Of a stretch of DNA of 64,000 nt, positions 23,724 through 34,910 are shown in pieces. A program made the position numbers and the translations under genes. Position 1 is the stretch's first letter; every line of letters begins with the position of its first letter. Below the pieces are notes generated by a model. The model ran no database searches, was not told the origin of the DNA, and saw only the letters and a program-made list of their open reading frames with translations. Source of the DNA: Neoconidiobolus thromboides FSU 785 (taxonomy: Eukaryota; Entomophthoromycota; Entomophthoromycetes; Entomophthorales; Neoconidiobolaceae); the NCBI GenBank assembly GCA_025603075.1, contig MU626358.1:1-64000 (forward strand), given 5' to 3'.

Positions 23724-24083
23724 TTACCAAAATGGGACTTTCAAAATAAACAATCCTTTCTCCTTATCATAGTTGAGTAGTTCAAAAAATAGACCAGTAT
23801 TAATGACACCATGAGAATATTTTAATGTGTTGTTAATATGCTCTTTTAATTTTTCATTGGTTAGTCTGATTCGACACTTTGTTATTGGCTTTATTATCTG
23901 TTCTCCAAAATACCTTTTTTGAGCATCATTTAATTTTACTTTGATCTGCTCATCTTCTTTTTCGGTTAATCTAAAAGATGGAGGTTAATGCAAATTAGAT
24001 TTAAATATGGTATTATGTCTCGGTTACATTTTGATTTTTAAGTAAAAATAACTAGGCTCATTTATTATTATTGTACTTTTCAT
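23724..24083 (-). CDS. Small RNase P/MRP subunit-like protein (Pop5/Rpp14 type)
   Basis: Two exons, 24083-24028 and 23970-23724, joined in frame by a GT-AG intron with an ATTAAC branch-like site; 100 residues. The order beta strand ('SYFYLKIKIL'), helix containing 'AQKRYFGE', strand ('KCRIRLT'), helix ('KLKEHINNTLKYSHG') and final strands ('GLFILKVPFW') fits the Pop5/Rpp14 fold of RNase P and RNase MRP, which process tRNA and rRNA in the nucleus. That fold match is an inference from pattern, and another small alpha-beta RNA-binding protein is possible. The gene is too fragmented by its intron to appear as a long open frame. Confidence 0.5.
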
Positions 24084-24186
24084 TTTGTTAAAGTTAAATC
24101 AAAAATGATCTTTTTTGTATTTCACTTCATAATTTATTTTTCTGCATATTTTTAAAAATTAGTTAAAAATAAAATTATGAATTTAT

Positions 24187-24992
24187 TCAACTATTTCGTT
24201 TAAATAATTCAAGCTTCCTTGCAACATGATCAATCAGAGCCTGTAATGGAGTAGTAGATGTCGCTAGCTCACTTATGCTTTTGTTTAAATTATTAATACT
24301 ATTTTGAAACTTAGTAGGAAGCTCCTAAAAAACAATCAAATTAAAACCATAAACTAAAAACTACAAAATGGACTTACCTGATCAATATTACTATTTTCCA
24401 TTATTGGATGACTAGAGATACTCACCTTGTTATTATTCTCGTTATTACCCAAAAGTATGGGATTGATTAATTGTTTATTAAGGGAATTGTTTTTCTTATT
24501 CAATAAATCAAAATTATTTTTAATCCTATTATAACTTAATTCTAATTCTTTCACTCTGTTTTCTTCTGCCAAAATGCTCTTCCTTAATACAGTTAACGTT
24601 TCCAATTCTTTAATAATTACACTTTCCAACCCATGAACATCCCTTCTAAGTATCAACTTATTACCTTTGATACCGGTGTTCTGCGGTACTCTTATTTTAC
24701 TTAAATTTAAACTAAGTTTGGAAATTAAATGGAATAGTAAACTACTGACTTCATCTTTCTTTTGACTTTTTTGTAAGGTTATTAACTGTGCTTGCTCTAA
24801 TATCTTTTGATACCTTTTAATGGCATTAATGTTTAATAAATCCCATCCTTTCTTGGGTTGTGTTGTTGGTATCACTGGCTCTACTGGCTCTTCGGCTCTT
24901 CGTGCAGGTTCTTGTGGCGCAGACACCACTGGCTTGCGTCTCTTTATTGCTGGTTTTGCTTTTTTCAATTGAAATTTTTTGAGTTTGGCCAT
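24187..24992 (-). CDS. CENP-Q/Fta7-like kinetochore protein
   Basis: Two exons, 24992-24378 and 24324-24187, give 250 residues. A very basic N-terminus (KKFQLKKAKPAIKRRKP) leads into 'KKGWDLLNINAIKRYQKIL', a helical region, a short loop 'KIRVPQNTGIKG', 'DVHGLESVIIKELETLTVLR', and a coiled coil ('AEENRVKELELSYNRIKN'). The last exon adds 'LPTKFQNSINNLNKSISEL'. The Trp-containing start, the LE...L...I..E pattern and the terminal coiled coil match the CENP-Q (Fta7/Okp1) family, which sits in the inner kinetochore CCAN with CENP-U. Similarity is by motif order, not a strong diagnostic residue, so a generic coiled-coil nuclear protein remains possible. Confidence 0.5.
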
Positions 24993-25436
24993 CCAATTTA
25001 TTTAGAGTATAATAAATTCTTTTTTGAGAGTTAAAATGTTGAGTTGCTTAAATTAAAGGCTATTTTTTTAGAATTATGATTTTTTAATCCTTCTCAATTG
25101 GGCAAAAAAAAATCGTGTTCATAGCATTTATGCAAAAGGGCAACTTTGCAATAAAGTGACTAAAAAATTGGCTGAGTTTAAACTAGTTACACATAAAAAA
25201 GTAGTTTTATAGATGCAATCTTGTCAAAAATTAAACTATTTTAAAAAATAGCTTAAAGGTTAACAATTGTCTATTAAAGTATCTGGTAAAAAGTAAAATA
25301 TGAAGTTGAATAAAAGTTTTAAAAATCTACATAATAATTGCTCTAAACCGTATTTTTTAATAAACCTTTGTTTTTTATATTGTTTATAAATTTTTTATAA
25401 ATTCGATTTTAATTTTTTTGTTTTTGCTAATAAATA

Positions 25437-25544
25437 AAATTGGGATATATTTTTATGTTTAAGAATTTTGCTAACAGATTTTCCACTCAAATAATGCTTA
25501 AAAAATAAAAAAAGTAATGAAGTCAAAAAAACACTCCCAAATAT
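25437..25544 (+). mobile_element. Fold-back miniature element, copy 3
   Basis: Diverged copy. Starts ATTGGGATATAT and ends CACTCCCAAATAT. The central hairpin is decayed (CCACTCAAATAATGC). Confidence 0.7.
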
Positions 25545-25895
25545 TTAATGATAAGTTATTAATTTCAACTTAAATAATTAATAAATTTATATTAAAACCT
25601 ATTTAAATCAATTACTATATAGTTGTTTTTTTGTATAAGCATTAAGTTTATTTATAGTTGGTTATTATAAATTTTAATATTGTAATAAGAAAGCAGTAAA
25701 GGTTTTTTAGTTGATTATTTATTATAAATTAAAAAATCTTGGTTTTAATAATTAAAATAAATTTATAAAATAAAATAACAATATACAATAAATACCAGTT
25801 TTTATATATAACCTATACTGATAACAAACTATATAAAAAATCAATTAAAACTATTTAAAAATTTAAAAATAAGGTAAACTTTTCATTAAAATTAG

Positions 25896-25998
25896 ATATG
25901 TGGGTATTTTTTGACTTCATCACTTTTTCCATCTTAAGTTATTTGAGTAGAAAAACTATTAGTAAAATTCTTAAACACAAAAAAACACCCTCATATAT
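25896..25998 (-). mobile_element. Fold-back miniature element, copy 4
   Basis: Starts ATATGTGGGTAT and ends ACCCTCATAT. Reverse orientation relative to copy 3. Confidence 0.7.
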
Positions 25999-26383
25999 TA
26001 AAATTTAAAAAGGGAAAATATTATACTAGAAATATTTTTGATACTTTGTATCAAAGTGTTATATATAAAAAATATGTTATAAGTTACAATTTTTTGCCAT
26101 AATTATTAAATATAAGCATTAAAATAAAAATAAAATACAAGCTCTTATAATTAGATTTTAGTATAATAAGGAAAAATGTATTATAGAGACATTGTAATTC
26201 ATTTATATTAATTCTAACTATTTATAACTTAAAGCTTATAGAATTTTATAATAAAATAAAATAAAAATTATTAAAGTTTATTATTATTAATAAACTTAAT
26301 CAAGCAATATACAAAATCAATGTTTTAAAGGAAACAGCAAACAGAAACCAATAAATAACATTATTATCAACTATAGTTTTAGT

Positions 26384-26488
26384 ATATGGGATGTGTTTTT
26401 TTGTTTAAGAATTTTACTACAATCTTTTCAATCAAATAGCGCTTAAAAAAATGGTAAAATAATGAAACTAAAAAAAACAGCCCTATAT
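26384..26488 (+). mobile_element. Fold-back miniature element, copy 5
   Basis: Starts ATATGGGATGTGT and ends AGCCCTATAT. Interior AATCAAATAGCGCTT. Confidence 0.75.
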
Positions 26489-26693
26489 TTTTTTAACAAA
26501 TATAAAATTTTACAGTTAATGTAAATATAAATATAAATCAATAGTAATAAGGTATTAGTATTGTAGCTTATTATTAGGAACACAAAAAAATTAAAGATGA
26601 GAAAATTAAAATTATATAATGCTTATTAAACAATTTAACTATTTTGTCAATATTTAGTAAAAAAAGTAATAATAACAGATATTTATCAGATAG

Positions 26694-26801
26694 TATATGG
26701 GGCTGTATTTTTTTGTTTGAAAGTTTTACTAACAAACTTTCCGCTTAAATAGCGCTTAAAAATGGAAAAAATAATGAAGTCAAAAAAAACACTCCCATAT
26801 A
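26694..26801 (+). mobile_element. Fold-back miniature element, copy 6
   Basis: Starts TATATGGGGCTGT and ends CACTCCCATATA. Interior CCGCTTAAATAGCGCTT. Confidence 0.8.
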
Positions 26802-27071
26802 TTAAACAAAAGTAAAAAAATAATACATAATAAATATTTTAATAGTTTAAAAGATAAGGTAGTAGTTAAATTAATATTATATATATATTAAGTAGCTTTA
26901 AAAATATAACAAAAAATGGATTTATACAACATATGTGCTGAGTATACAGTTAAAAAAAAGCTATTTGAAAATACAATGAATACAGTATAAAAAACAAAGC
27001 AAAAATAAATAAATCTTTTAATAAAAAAAGGGCTATATAAATTATATGAATTTTGTATTAATACTAAAAAA

Positions 27072-27180
27072 TATATGGGGATGTATACTTTTGTTTAAAA
27101 AATTTACTAACAATCCTTCCGTTCAGATAGTACTTAAAAGATGAAAAAAGTGATGAAGCCAAAAAACATATCCCCATATA
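27072..27180 (+). mobile_element. Fold-back miniature element, copy 7
   Basis: Both ends are well kept: TATATGGGGATGT and ATATCCCCATATA. Confidence 0.8.
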
Positions 27181-27710
27181 ATTTATTCACATATTGTAAC
27201 TTTGATTGATATTAATATATAGATTGTATTAGTAAAAGCCTTTCTAATCCAGGAATTTCCATAAACTATAATAAAAATTATGTTAACTTATAATGTAAAT
27301 TGTAATAAAATAATAAAATAATGTTATTTATTGTTATCTTTGTTTAATAAACTATAATTAAATTTTTTTAATTTTTGTAAACTTTTTATGAACTTTATTA
27401 AATTCAATTTAATGAATTTCATATTATGGTACTTATTATAAATTTAATTTATACTATGTTATAATAAACGGTATTATTTTAATGTATTTTTTAGAGAAAT
27501 TCTATTAAATTACTATTAAAAAAAGCTAATTGGGGAAACGAATTAAATAAATAAATACTTGGTTTTTTTATACTTATTTTACAGTATAACATGTGTTATA
27601 CTACTGAATTTATTAGCTTTTTAGATTTTACTTAAAAAATTTGTAAATGAATTATTTACTATCTATTATTTATTATTTATTATTTATTATTAATGAAATA
27701 AGCTTAAAAT

Positions 27711-27817
27711 ATATGGTGGTGTATTTTTATGTCTGAGAATTTTATTAAGAATTTTTCTGCTCAAATAGTGCTTAAAAGATGGAAAAAGTGATGAAATCAA
27801 AAAAAGCATACTCATAT
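27711..27817 (+). mobile_element. Fold-back miniature element, copy 8
   Basis: Starts ATATGGTGGTGT and ends CATACTCATAT. It sits 23 bp from copy 9, which is in the opposite orientation. Confidence 0.75.
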
Positions 27818-27840
27818 TTAAAAACAAAATTATTTAAAAA

Positions 27841-27947
27841 TATATGGGGATGTTTTTTTTGGCTTCACTATTTTTTCCACTTTTAAGCGCTATTTAAATG
27901 GAAAATTTGTTAGTAAAATTCTCAAATACAAAAATACATCCCCATAT
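27841..27947 (-). mobile_element. Fold-back miniature element, copy 9
   Basis: Ends TATATGGGGATGT and ACATCCCCATAT, forming an inverted pair with copy 8. Confidence 0.8.
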
Positions 27948-28198
27948 GCTAATGCTATGAGTTATATTAAATTATTTCTTAAATAATTATTTTGGGCTTT
28001 AAGTTTTTTAACTAAACTGTTTATATATACATTTATAATTATAAAAACCTGAGTTTTGTTATAAAAAACATTAATAAATATATAATTTATCAAATCAAAT
28101 ATATTTTAACTTATATATAATAAAAGCAGTTTAAAAGCTTTATATAAAATTATCCTATATTTATTTAACATTTTCAAAAATAGTATAATTATTAATAA

Positions 28199-28305
28199 TA
28201 TATGGGAATGTTTTTTTTGATTTCATTACCTTTCCATTTTTTAAACGCTATTTGAGTGGATAAGTGCTAGTAAAATTCTCAAACACAAAAATACATCCCC
28301 ATATT
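28199..28305 (-). mobile_element. Fold-back miniature element, copy 10
   Basis: Ends TATATGGGAATGT and ACATCCCCATAT. Interior read on the minus strand. Confidence 0.8.
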
Positions 28306-28499
28306 GTTAATATTAAGAAAAAGTTCTATTTAAATTTGCATTATAAGTATTAAGTTAGCAATATTTAATTTACAATGCTATTTTTTTTTGATCAAAGTTA
28401 TATTTGATTTTAATGTTTATCTATTAAATTCTATATTAAAATACTGTTTTTTGATTTAGTAATTTCGTACCAAAGTTTTTAAATTATGTGTTAGGTAAT

Positions 28500-28594
28500 A
28501 AATGGACAAATTTTAGGAATCTGGATTAGGAATCTGGATTAGGAATTTGAGACCTTTTGAATTCCAGTATTTGTCTTACAAACTTTGTCCATTT
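28500..28594. repeat. 95-bp inverted-repeat unit upstream of the MBIP-like gene
   Basis: Ends AAATGGACAAATTTT and AAACTTTGTCCATTT match as a 15-bp inverted repeat with one mismatch. The interior holds a short direct repeat (TTAGGAATCTGGA twice, plus a third diverged unit). It could be a solo miniature element or a promoter hairpin. It ends 83 bp before the start codon at 28678. Confidence 0.55.
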
Positions 28595-28677
28595 TTAACT
28601 CATTTGAAAATTAGAAAAAAATAATGAAAATTATTCTAGTTGAAGACTTTCAACCTTAATTATTTTAAAAAATACAA

Positions 28678-30371
28678 ATGAGTTTCGACCACTTTAGCAA
28701 ACAAACAAAAGACATCAATGATATCAGAAAAGAAGATTTAGGATCTAATGAAATATTGGGAGATAATGAAAACATTAATGATGTTAGTAATGACAATGGA
28801 ATAGAAAGTAACCTTATTAACTAAAAACAAATTTACTGAAGTTAATAATTGTTTAGATTGTATAGAGAAACAACAGGGTTTATCTAAAAATAAAGAATTA
28901 GAAAAAAATTATAGTGAAGACAATAAAGGTGAAAACGAAAGTAAAAAAAATAGAGTTAATAAAATAGAAAGTAATTTACTTACAATAAATAAAAATGGTT
29001 GAATTTAATTAAGCAATTTGTAGAAATCAATGACGGTTTAAGCACAGATGATAGTAAAACAGATTATTCCAGTTTAACAAGTTTGGCTTCAGATATAGAA
29101 GAAGAAAAAGAAATGATTAAAGAATTAAAAGAAGAAGATATTGATAAGATATTAGATACTATCGATACTAGTTTTTTAAAACAAGCTTGGATTAAGTTGT
29201 TGAAAGGATTTTTAGAAAAGGTAAGAAATTTACTGTTTTTTAGCTGTTATTGATTGTTGATTAATGAGAAATCAAATTAGATGAATTTAACTCAAACAGC
29301 TAAAGTATTTGAAACCGAATTATTAGTTGTACCTAAATTTATTTTAGATGATATATCACCTAATTTAAATCAATTATTAAATGGGTTTAAGGTAAATTTG
29401 ATATATATAAATCCGAATTGTTAAATGTTAAGCAAGAGTTCATTATAGGAAATTACCCAATTAAATAGTATATTACAACAAGAAGAATGGAATAATGAAC
29501 AAAGTAAATAGTGTTATGTTTGTTGTGTTGTTAAGGGTTTTTATTTATTTTTTTAGATCAAAAAAATAGTACTTTTGAACCTAAATCTAATGTTCAAATT
29601 AAAGCTGATGATGTAGAAGTAAGAATTTATATTAATAGAAAATAATAGAATAATAAAACAAATGATAAATTATAGGTTAATAATCGAATTGAGACATTTA
29701 TACAACATAAACGTAAAAGAGTGGATCAAAGTAATCGAGAAGAATTTTTAGAAAGCAGTAAAACATATTTAAATGAGAAGGGTAATTAGTTTAAATATTA
29801 AAATTATAAAATAAATTGTTTGATTTGACTATTTTAGGCTTTGAAGTCTCATGTGCCAGAACAGATGCAGCCAAAATTAATCGAAATTTACAAATGCGAG
29901 TTGATGTAGTTGTCAACAAAGATGGTCCATTGAAACAGACAGTAAATAAAGAAACAACTATAGAAGTTAATGGAAACAGAAACAAAAGTATTAATTTAAT
30001 AGAAAGAATCGAAAATTTAGAAGAGCATTTAAATTTGAAATATCAAGGTAAGTTGATATTTTTAATATTTAGGATGAGGATTAATAAATTATTATAGGGA
30101 GTAATAAGAATGGAAATAATTGGAATTTAATAGATCGTATTATGGCAGTAGAATTAAAAATCATGGAATTAGAAAGACAGTTACCTACGTGGTCAGCTCT
30201 CAATTTTAAACAACCAAATAGAAAAGTAACGATTTATTAGCTATTTATTTCTAATAATAATTGATATTTATAATAAATTGTTAGTTCCCACCGCCACCAC
30301 CAGTAACTTATGTATTAAAAGAAAAAGGACAAGTATTATTATCGTCTAAGCCTAATTCTAATGAAAACTAA
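28678..30371 (+). CDS. MBIP-like protein (ATAC complex subunit family)
   Basis: About ten exons joined by short introns, from ATG 28678 to TAA 30369-30371. An acidic, Asn/Asp-rich N-terminal half is followed by a conserved core: 'NRIETFIQHKRKRVDQSNRE', 'EVSCARTDAAKINRNLQ', 'VVVNKDGP', 'SINLIERIENLEEHLNLK' and 'LIDRIMAVELKIMELERQLP'. The CARTDA box and the two paired heptad segments match the order in animal MBIP (MAP3K12-binding inhibitory protein 1), a subunit of the ATAC histone acetyltransferase complex and an inhibitor of a MAP kinase kinase kinase. The family match is by recognised motif; the role in this organism is inferred. The first two introns (near 28810 and 28970) are the least certain splice calls. 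Confidence 0.7.
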
Positions 30372-30561
30372 TTAATTATATTAAAAATATATTTGGTTTA
30401 TAGATTTTATATACATATTTCATTTTCAACTTAATTACATTTATTTTTTAGCTATATAAAATTCATTAAATTGACCAATTAAAAAGATTTTCAATTATTA
30501 AATGAATTTTGAATAAAATTTCAATTTTAATTTTTTTAATAAATTTTTAAAATTCATATTC

Positions 30562-32489
30562 ATGTCTTTAATAACAGATTCGGATTATTTAATCTATAAG
30601 TTGAAATTAACACAGTTGACCAATAATCAAAATAATTTATCAAAATTAATAAAAATTGATAATAATAAAATAAAAGAGAATGATTATTTATTATTAGATA
30701 CTTCAACTCATAATATTACTTACTCAACTTCTCCAGATATTATACCTTCATTGCCTTTTTCCCCAAAACCGTTGATTAATAAAAGATTTATTAGAAAAGA
30801 AGAATTCAATTTAAAAGAAGGAGATAAGTTAATAAATAATAAAAATTCAGATTCAACAAATAACAATAATAATAATAATAATAATAATAATGATTTATTA
30901 TCCGAAGAAGACGATGATGACGATGATATTGATTTAGATTATGACGAAGTTAATCAAGAGTAATAATAATATTTAATAATATTTAAAAAATAATTAACCC
31001 TTTTAATTTTAATATTAATATAGTATTAAGCCCAAACATATATTTAAGGAAGCTCCTCAGAATTCACTAAAACCTAAAAATTTAAATAGGAAATTTTCAG
31101 GTGCTAATTTGGCTGCAAGTAATGCTTTATTACCCCCAGCTATACCACGACCAAAATCAAGAATGAGGTCGTTATCCAGTTCTTCCTTAGCTAATGGAGA
31201 AACAAAAGAAATAACTAATACTTCAACATCACCATTAAAATTTAATACAACATTAAAACTTCAACAACGTAAAACAAATGTCCCAATATCTTTATTGAGT
31301 AAAATGTTAAAAGTAAATTCCAATAGTTTACAAAATCCATTTCTTAATGATTATGGTGGATTTACTGGTAAAGGAGAGCAAAATCCAATAAATTTAAATA
31401 TTTATTTACCTAATTCAAATGAGCCTTTAACTCCCCTTAAAGTTTGTGTCAAGAGAAACGCTACAGTGGAGCAGGTTATTGGCTATTCATTATACTTATA
31501 TTTTGATTTAAAAATGGAACCAGAGTTAGAAGAGCATCTGTATTTGATTTGTAACTGGACAATGTTGATTGCTGAAGATGATGGTACTATTGATGAAGAT
31601 TTTCCAGGTAAAATTGTTATCAATATTATTTATTTAATAGTTTAATTTTGAATTATTAGCTTTAGAAAGAACACGACAAATTGAAAAATTTGCATTTGAT
31701 TGTTTTGCATTATGTCAAGTACCTTCAAATCAATTAAAATACCCAGAAGTTAAATTAAGTCAAGAGGTTCAAAAAAATAAAGCATCGCCTAATATGGAAG
31801 TTAAATCATTATCTAATGAACTCAATAGTAATAATAATAATAATTCACAAGAAAATCATCAGTTAATTAAAATACAATTATTTAATCAAAAAGGAGCATT
31901 ACATACAACAACATTAAATATAGGTTCAAATACAACTCTATATTCAGTTCAACAAATTGTATGTAAAAAATGGAATTTAGAATTAATGGATTATGAATTA
32001 ACATCTACTCAAGCTAAACATCCATTAGAACAACAAGCTACGTTAGAATCTTTATTAGGTATTACCGAATTATCTTTGATTCGAAAAAATGTTATATCAA
32101 AAGATAGCAATTCTATATTACCATTTACACCTCAATCAGCAGCAGCTAATATTTATAAAAAGTATATAGTATTAAGAAGAATGCCTATGTTTGTAAATAA
32201 ACAAGAAAGAGTATTAATTATTGATGGATATTATATTTATTTACTAATTAGTGAAGGTAATGTGGGCAAATTTGGTATGGATGTTTTAGCTAAAAATTCA
32301 TCATATCATGTGAGTTCTTTAATGAGTTGTAGACAATCAAATAAAGTTAGAAGAAGAGTTAAAATTACATTTAATAGATCTCATGATCATAAAATTTATG
32401 ACCTGGAAACAGAATCACCCGAGGTTGCTGAAGAAATTGTAACAAATTTACTGTTTTTAAAAGATTGTTTAAAAAACGATAGGAATTAA
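30562..32489 (+). CDS. SIN1: TORC2 subunit Sin1/Avo1
   Basis: Three exons, 30562-30959, 31024-31607 and 31660-32489, all joins in frame, 603 residues. The N-terminus 'MSLITDSDYLIYKLKL' is typical of Sin1. It is followed by an Asn-rich acidic linker (poly-Asn, then poly-Asp/Glu), the CRIM domain ('INLNIYLPNSNEPLTPLKV' to 'EDDGTIDEDFP', continuing 'RQIEKFAFDCFALCQVPSN'), a ubiquitin-like/Ras-binding-type region ('IKIQLFNQKGALHTTTLNI'), and a C-terminal PH domain ('KKYIVLRRMPMFVNKQERVL' to 'VTNLLFLKDCLK'). CRIM recruits the AGC kinase substrates of TOR complex 2; the PH domain binds membrane phosphoinositides. All expected parts are present. Confidence 0.9.
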
Positions 32490-32636
32490 CTAGTGAAAGA
32501 TTAAATAAATGTTTTATTAAATGCGGAGTAAATTATAATTGTTCGTTTGGCTGGGCCAAAATAAAAAATAAAAAATAAAAAATAAACATTTATTTATTTT
32601 ATTATTTTATTATTTTATTATTAATAAATTGCTTTC

Positions 32637-34281
32637 TTATACTACATTTGAAGTATAATAAGCACCTACCATCATAGCTAGTAATACTAAAGTAATTGTT
32701 AAGGTAGTATTAGATTGTAATTGTTGCTTATTGTATTGATTAAAACCAATTAATAATCGATTTTTTAATATGGAATAATTTAAAATAAATTCTTGTTTAC
32801 TTGATAATGATAAAAATTCATTAAAATTTAATATTGCAGAACTAGAATAATTATATATTTAATTAATATATTAATAGGAATAAACTTACTTTTGATTTAA
32901 TATCAATTCATTGTAATTATTATTTATTAACTGATCAAATGGTAATTGTTGATATAATAAGCTTGTTTTACTTATTAACTCTTCAATATCGATTATATTG
33001 TTATTATCGTTGTTACTATTTGTTATATTTTTCATTAAATTAGTTAAATAAGTATGTACAATTGGCATATCCGGCTCTAAATTTAAAATTTCATTTCTAT
33101 AATGAAGTATTAACTAACAATAATATAAATAATGTTTGATTAATTTTTATAATGTAATTAATTTACCACACAAGCTAAGTAAATTGGCATTTCAGGTGAT
33201 GTTGCTAAATAAAAATCTAATAATCTAGAACATAAATTCCAATCTTTAATATCATGACATCCCCATGTAATTAGCCAACTTAAAGCAAAATAATTTGGAA
33301 TTTCTAAACTAAAATAATAATCAATATGTTATTATACTATTGTTATTATTTCCTATTGTTTTTTTTACTTACTCTGTTATAAAATTATATAATTGTTGAT
33401 CTTTTAATTTTAATAATTCAAATAAACAATTTAGTTGTTTTTTAACGGGTATTAAATCAATACCCATATAGTCTAATAAATAATAATAACTTAAATGATA
33501 GATAGATTTGATACTATTTCTAATAATAAAATTATTATTATTATTATTATTATCAATTGATACTCACTTTGGTCCTAAATTTAATAAAATTACGCTCGCA
33601 ATGTCATGAAATCCCTATAAAATAAATATCAACTATTAAATTTAACTCTACTTTAATTTACTTGATAATAATTTAATAAGGGTTCCATTTTGAATAATTT
33701 AATCAATAAAACTTCCAATTGTTTTTTTAATACTTCTCTTTCACTACTTGTTATATCTGTCAAAAATCAATCATTAATGCTTTTATACAACTATTTTATT
33801 ATAAATAAATTGAAATTCATTACCTTGATTAAATTGAGTAAAACTTCTTTCAACATCTAGTTTAATTTGTTCGTCAAATGGACTTTTAATATCTTTAAGT
33901 GAAATAAAAAATATTTTTAATTTTTAAATCCAGATTTATAACCTTCTATCTTACTTTTATCATAACTTAATTTGGGTATATGATTAACTTTTAATAACAA
34001 AGGCCTATTAAATAATCCATTTTAATTAACTAACTTTGATTCATTAAAACTACTTATTAAACTTACCAAACTCTACTTCTATTTTTTTTATTTAATAACC
34101 CTCCTTTTTTTATAGCCAAATTCTTTAATTCTTGTACATCAACTAGTTTTATTGAGTCCAAAATCTCCATTTGTTTTTGTTTGTATTCCTTTAATTCTTG
34201 GTAATCGCCAGAATTTAATATTGATTTTGTAGTCAGAGGCTTCTTTTTTTTGCTTTCTTTTCTTGAAGTTGTGATCGTCAT
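32637..34281 (-). CDS. TBC-domain Rab GTPase-activating protein (Gyp8/TBC1D20 type), membrane anchored
   Basis: About nine exons from ATG 34281 to TAA 32639-32637. Order: a basic N-terminus; 'LKNLAIKKGGLLNKKNRSRV' spliced to 'WPLLLKV' (start of the TBC domain); 'IKLDVERSFTQFNQ'; 'NYYQGFHDIASVILLNLGP' (a conserved TBC motif containing the glutamine finger); 'YHLSYYYLLDYMGIDLIPV'; 'NYFALSWLITWGCHDI'; and a C-terminal hydrophobic segment 'TLTITLVLLAMMVGAYY' just before the end. TBC1D20/Gyp8 proteins switch off Rab1/Ypt1 at the ER-Golgi, and the C-terminal anchor fits that group. The catalytic Arg position ('LDVERSF') appears kept. Many short introns hide it from simple frame searches. Confidence 0.8.
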
Positions 34282-34910
34282 TAATGTTTTAAAAGTGCTA
34301 AAAATAATAAAGGAATTTAATATTTGTATTTTTTATAAAATATAAATATAGTTTGCTTCTCACTTTTTATAAAAAACAAGCTGGTTTTTATTATTAATCA
34401 AAAAGAATACGAAGATAAAATTGAAATTGATAAGTTTCTATATTAAATGTTACTTAAAAAAATGGCTATTATCTTTATTATAAAGTTAAACATACTTATT
34501 CCTTTATATAGTTTTGTTTACTCTCCCTTACTCCTGTCTAATCATTAACAGTTTTATTACGTGGTTTCATTCAATAGGCTGTGTTAAAAATTTCATTTTA
34601 AATTATTAGTTTTAAAATGAACAACTGCTTTTTATTAAATGTTAGCAAATTGAAAAGGCAAAATAAAACTCGATAAAACAAAGTGAAAGGAATTAGGATA
34701 GTTCTATATTATAATATTAAGTGAAATAAGCATAAGTAAAAAAAGTCAAAATATTTCAATTAAAGATTGAAACTTTGAATATTTCAAATTGAAACAATTC
34801 CATTGATTAATTTTGAGTTTTTTGTAAACCAGATCTAGTTTATTTGATGTTTTGATTAATTTGAATTGATTGCCACATCTATTTTTAAGAAGTTACAAGT
34901 TTAAGTCATA
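34282..34910. other. Divergent intergenic region
   Basis: Lies between the TBC gene and the helix-turn-helix repeat gene, which are transcribed away from each other. It holds the promoters only; no other frame is seen. Confidence 0.6.

Larger units (their letters stand above)
24993..28677. other. Gene-free mobile-element cluster
   Basis: 3.7 kb of very AT-rich sequence without genes. It contains eight fold-back elements (25437-28305) and a 95-bp inverted-repeat unit (28500-28594) directly upstream of the MBIP-like gene. Confidence 0.75.
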
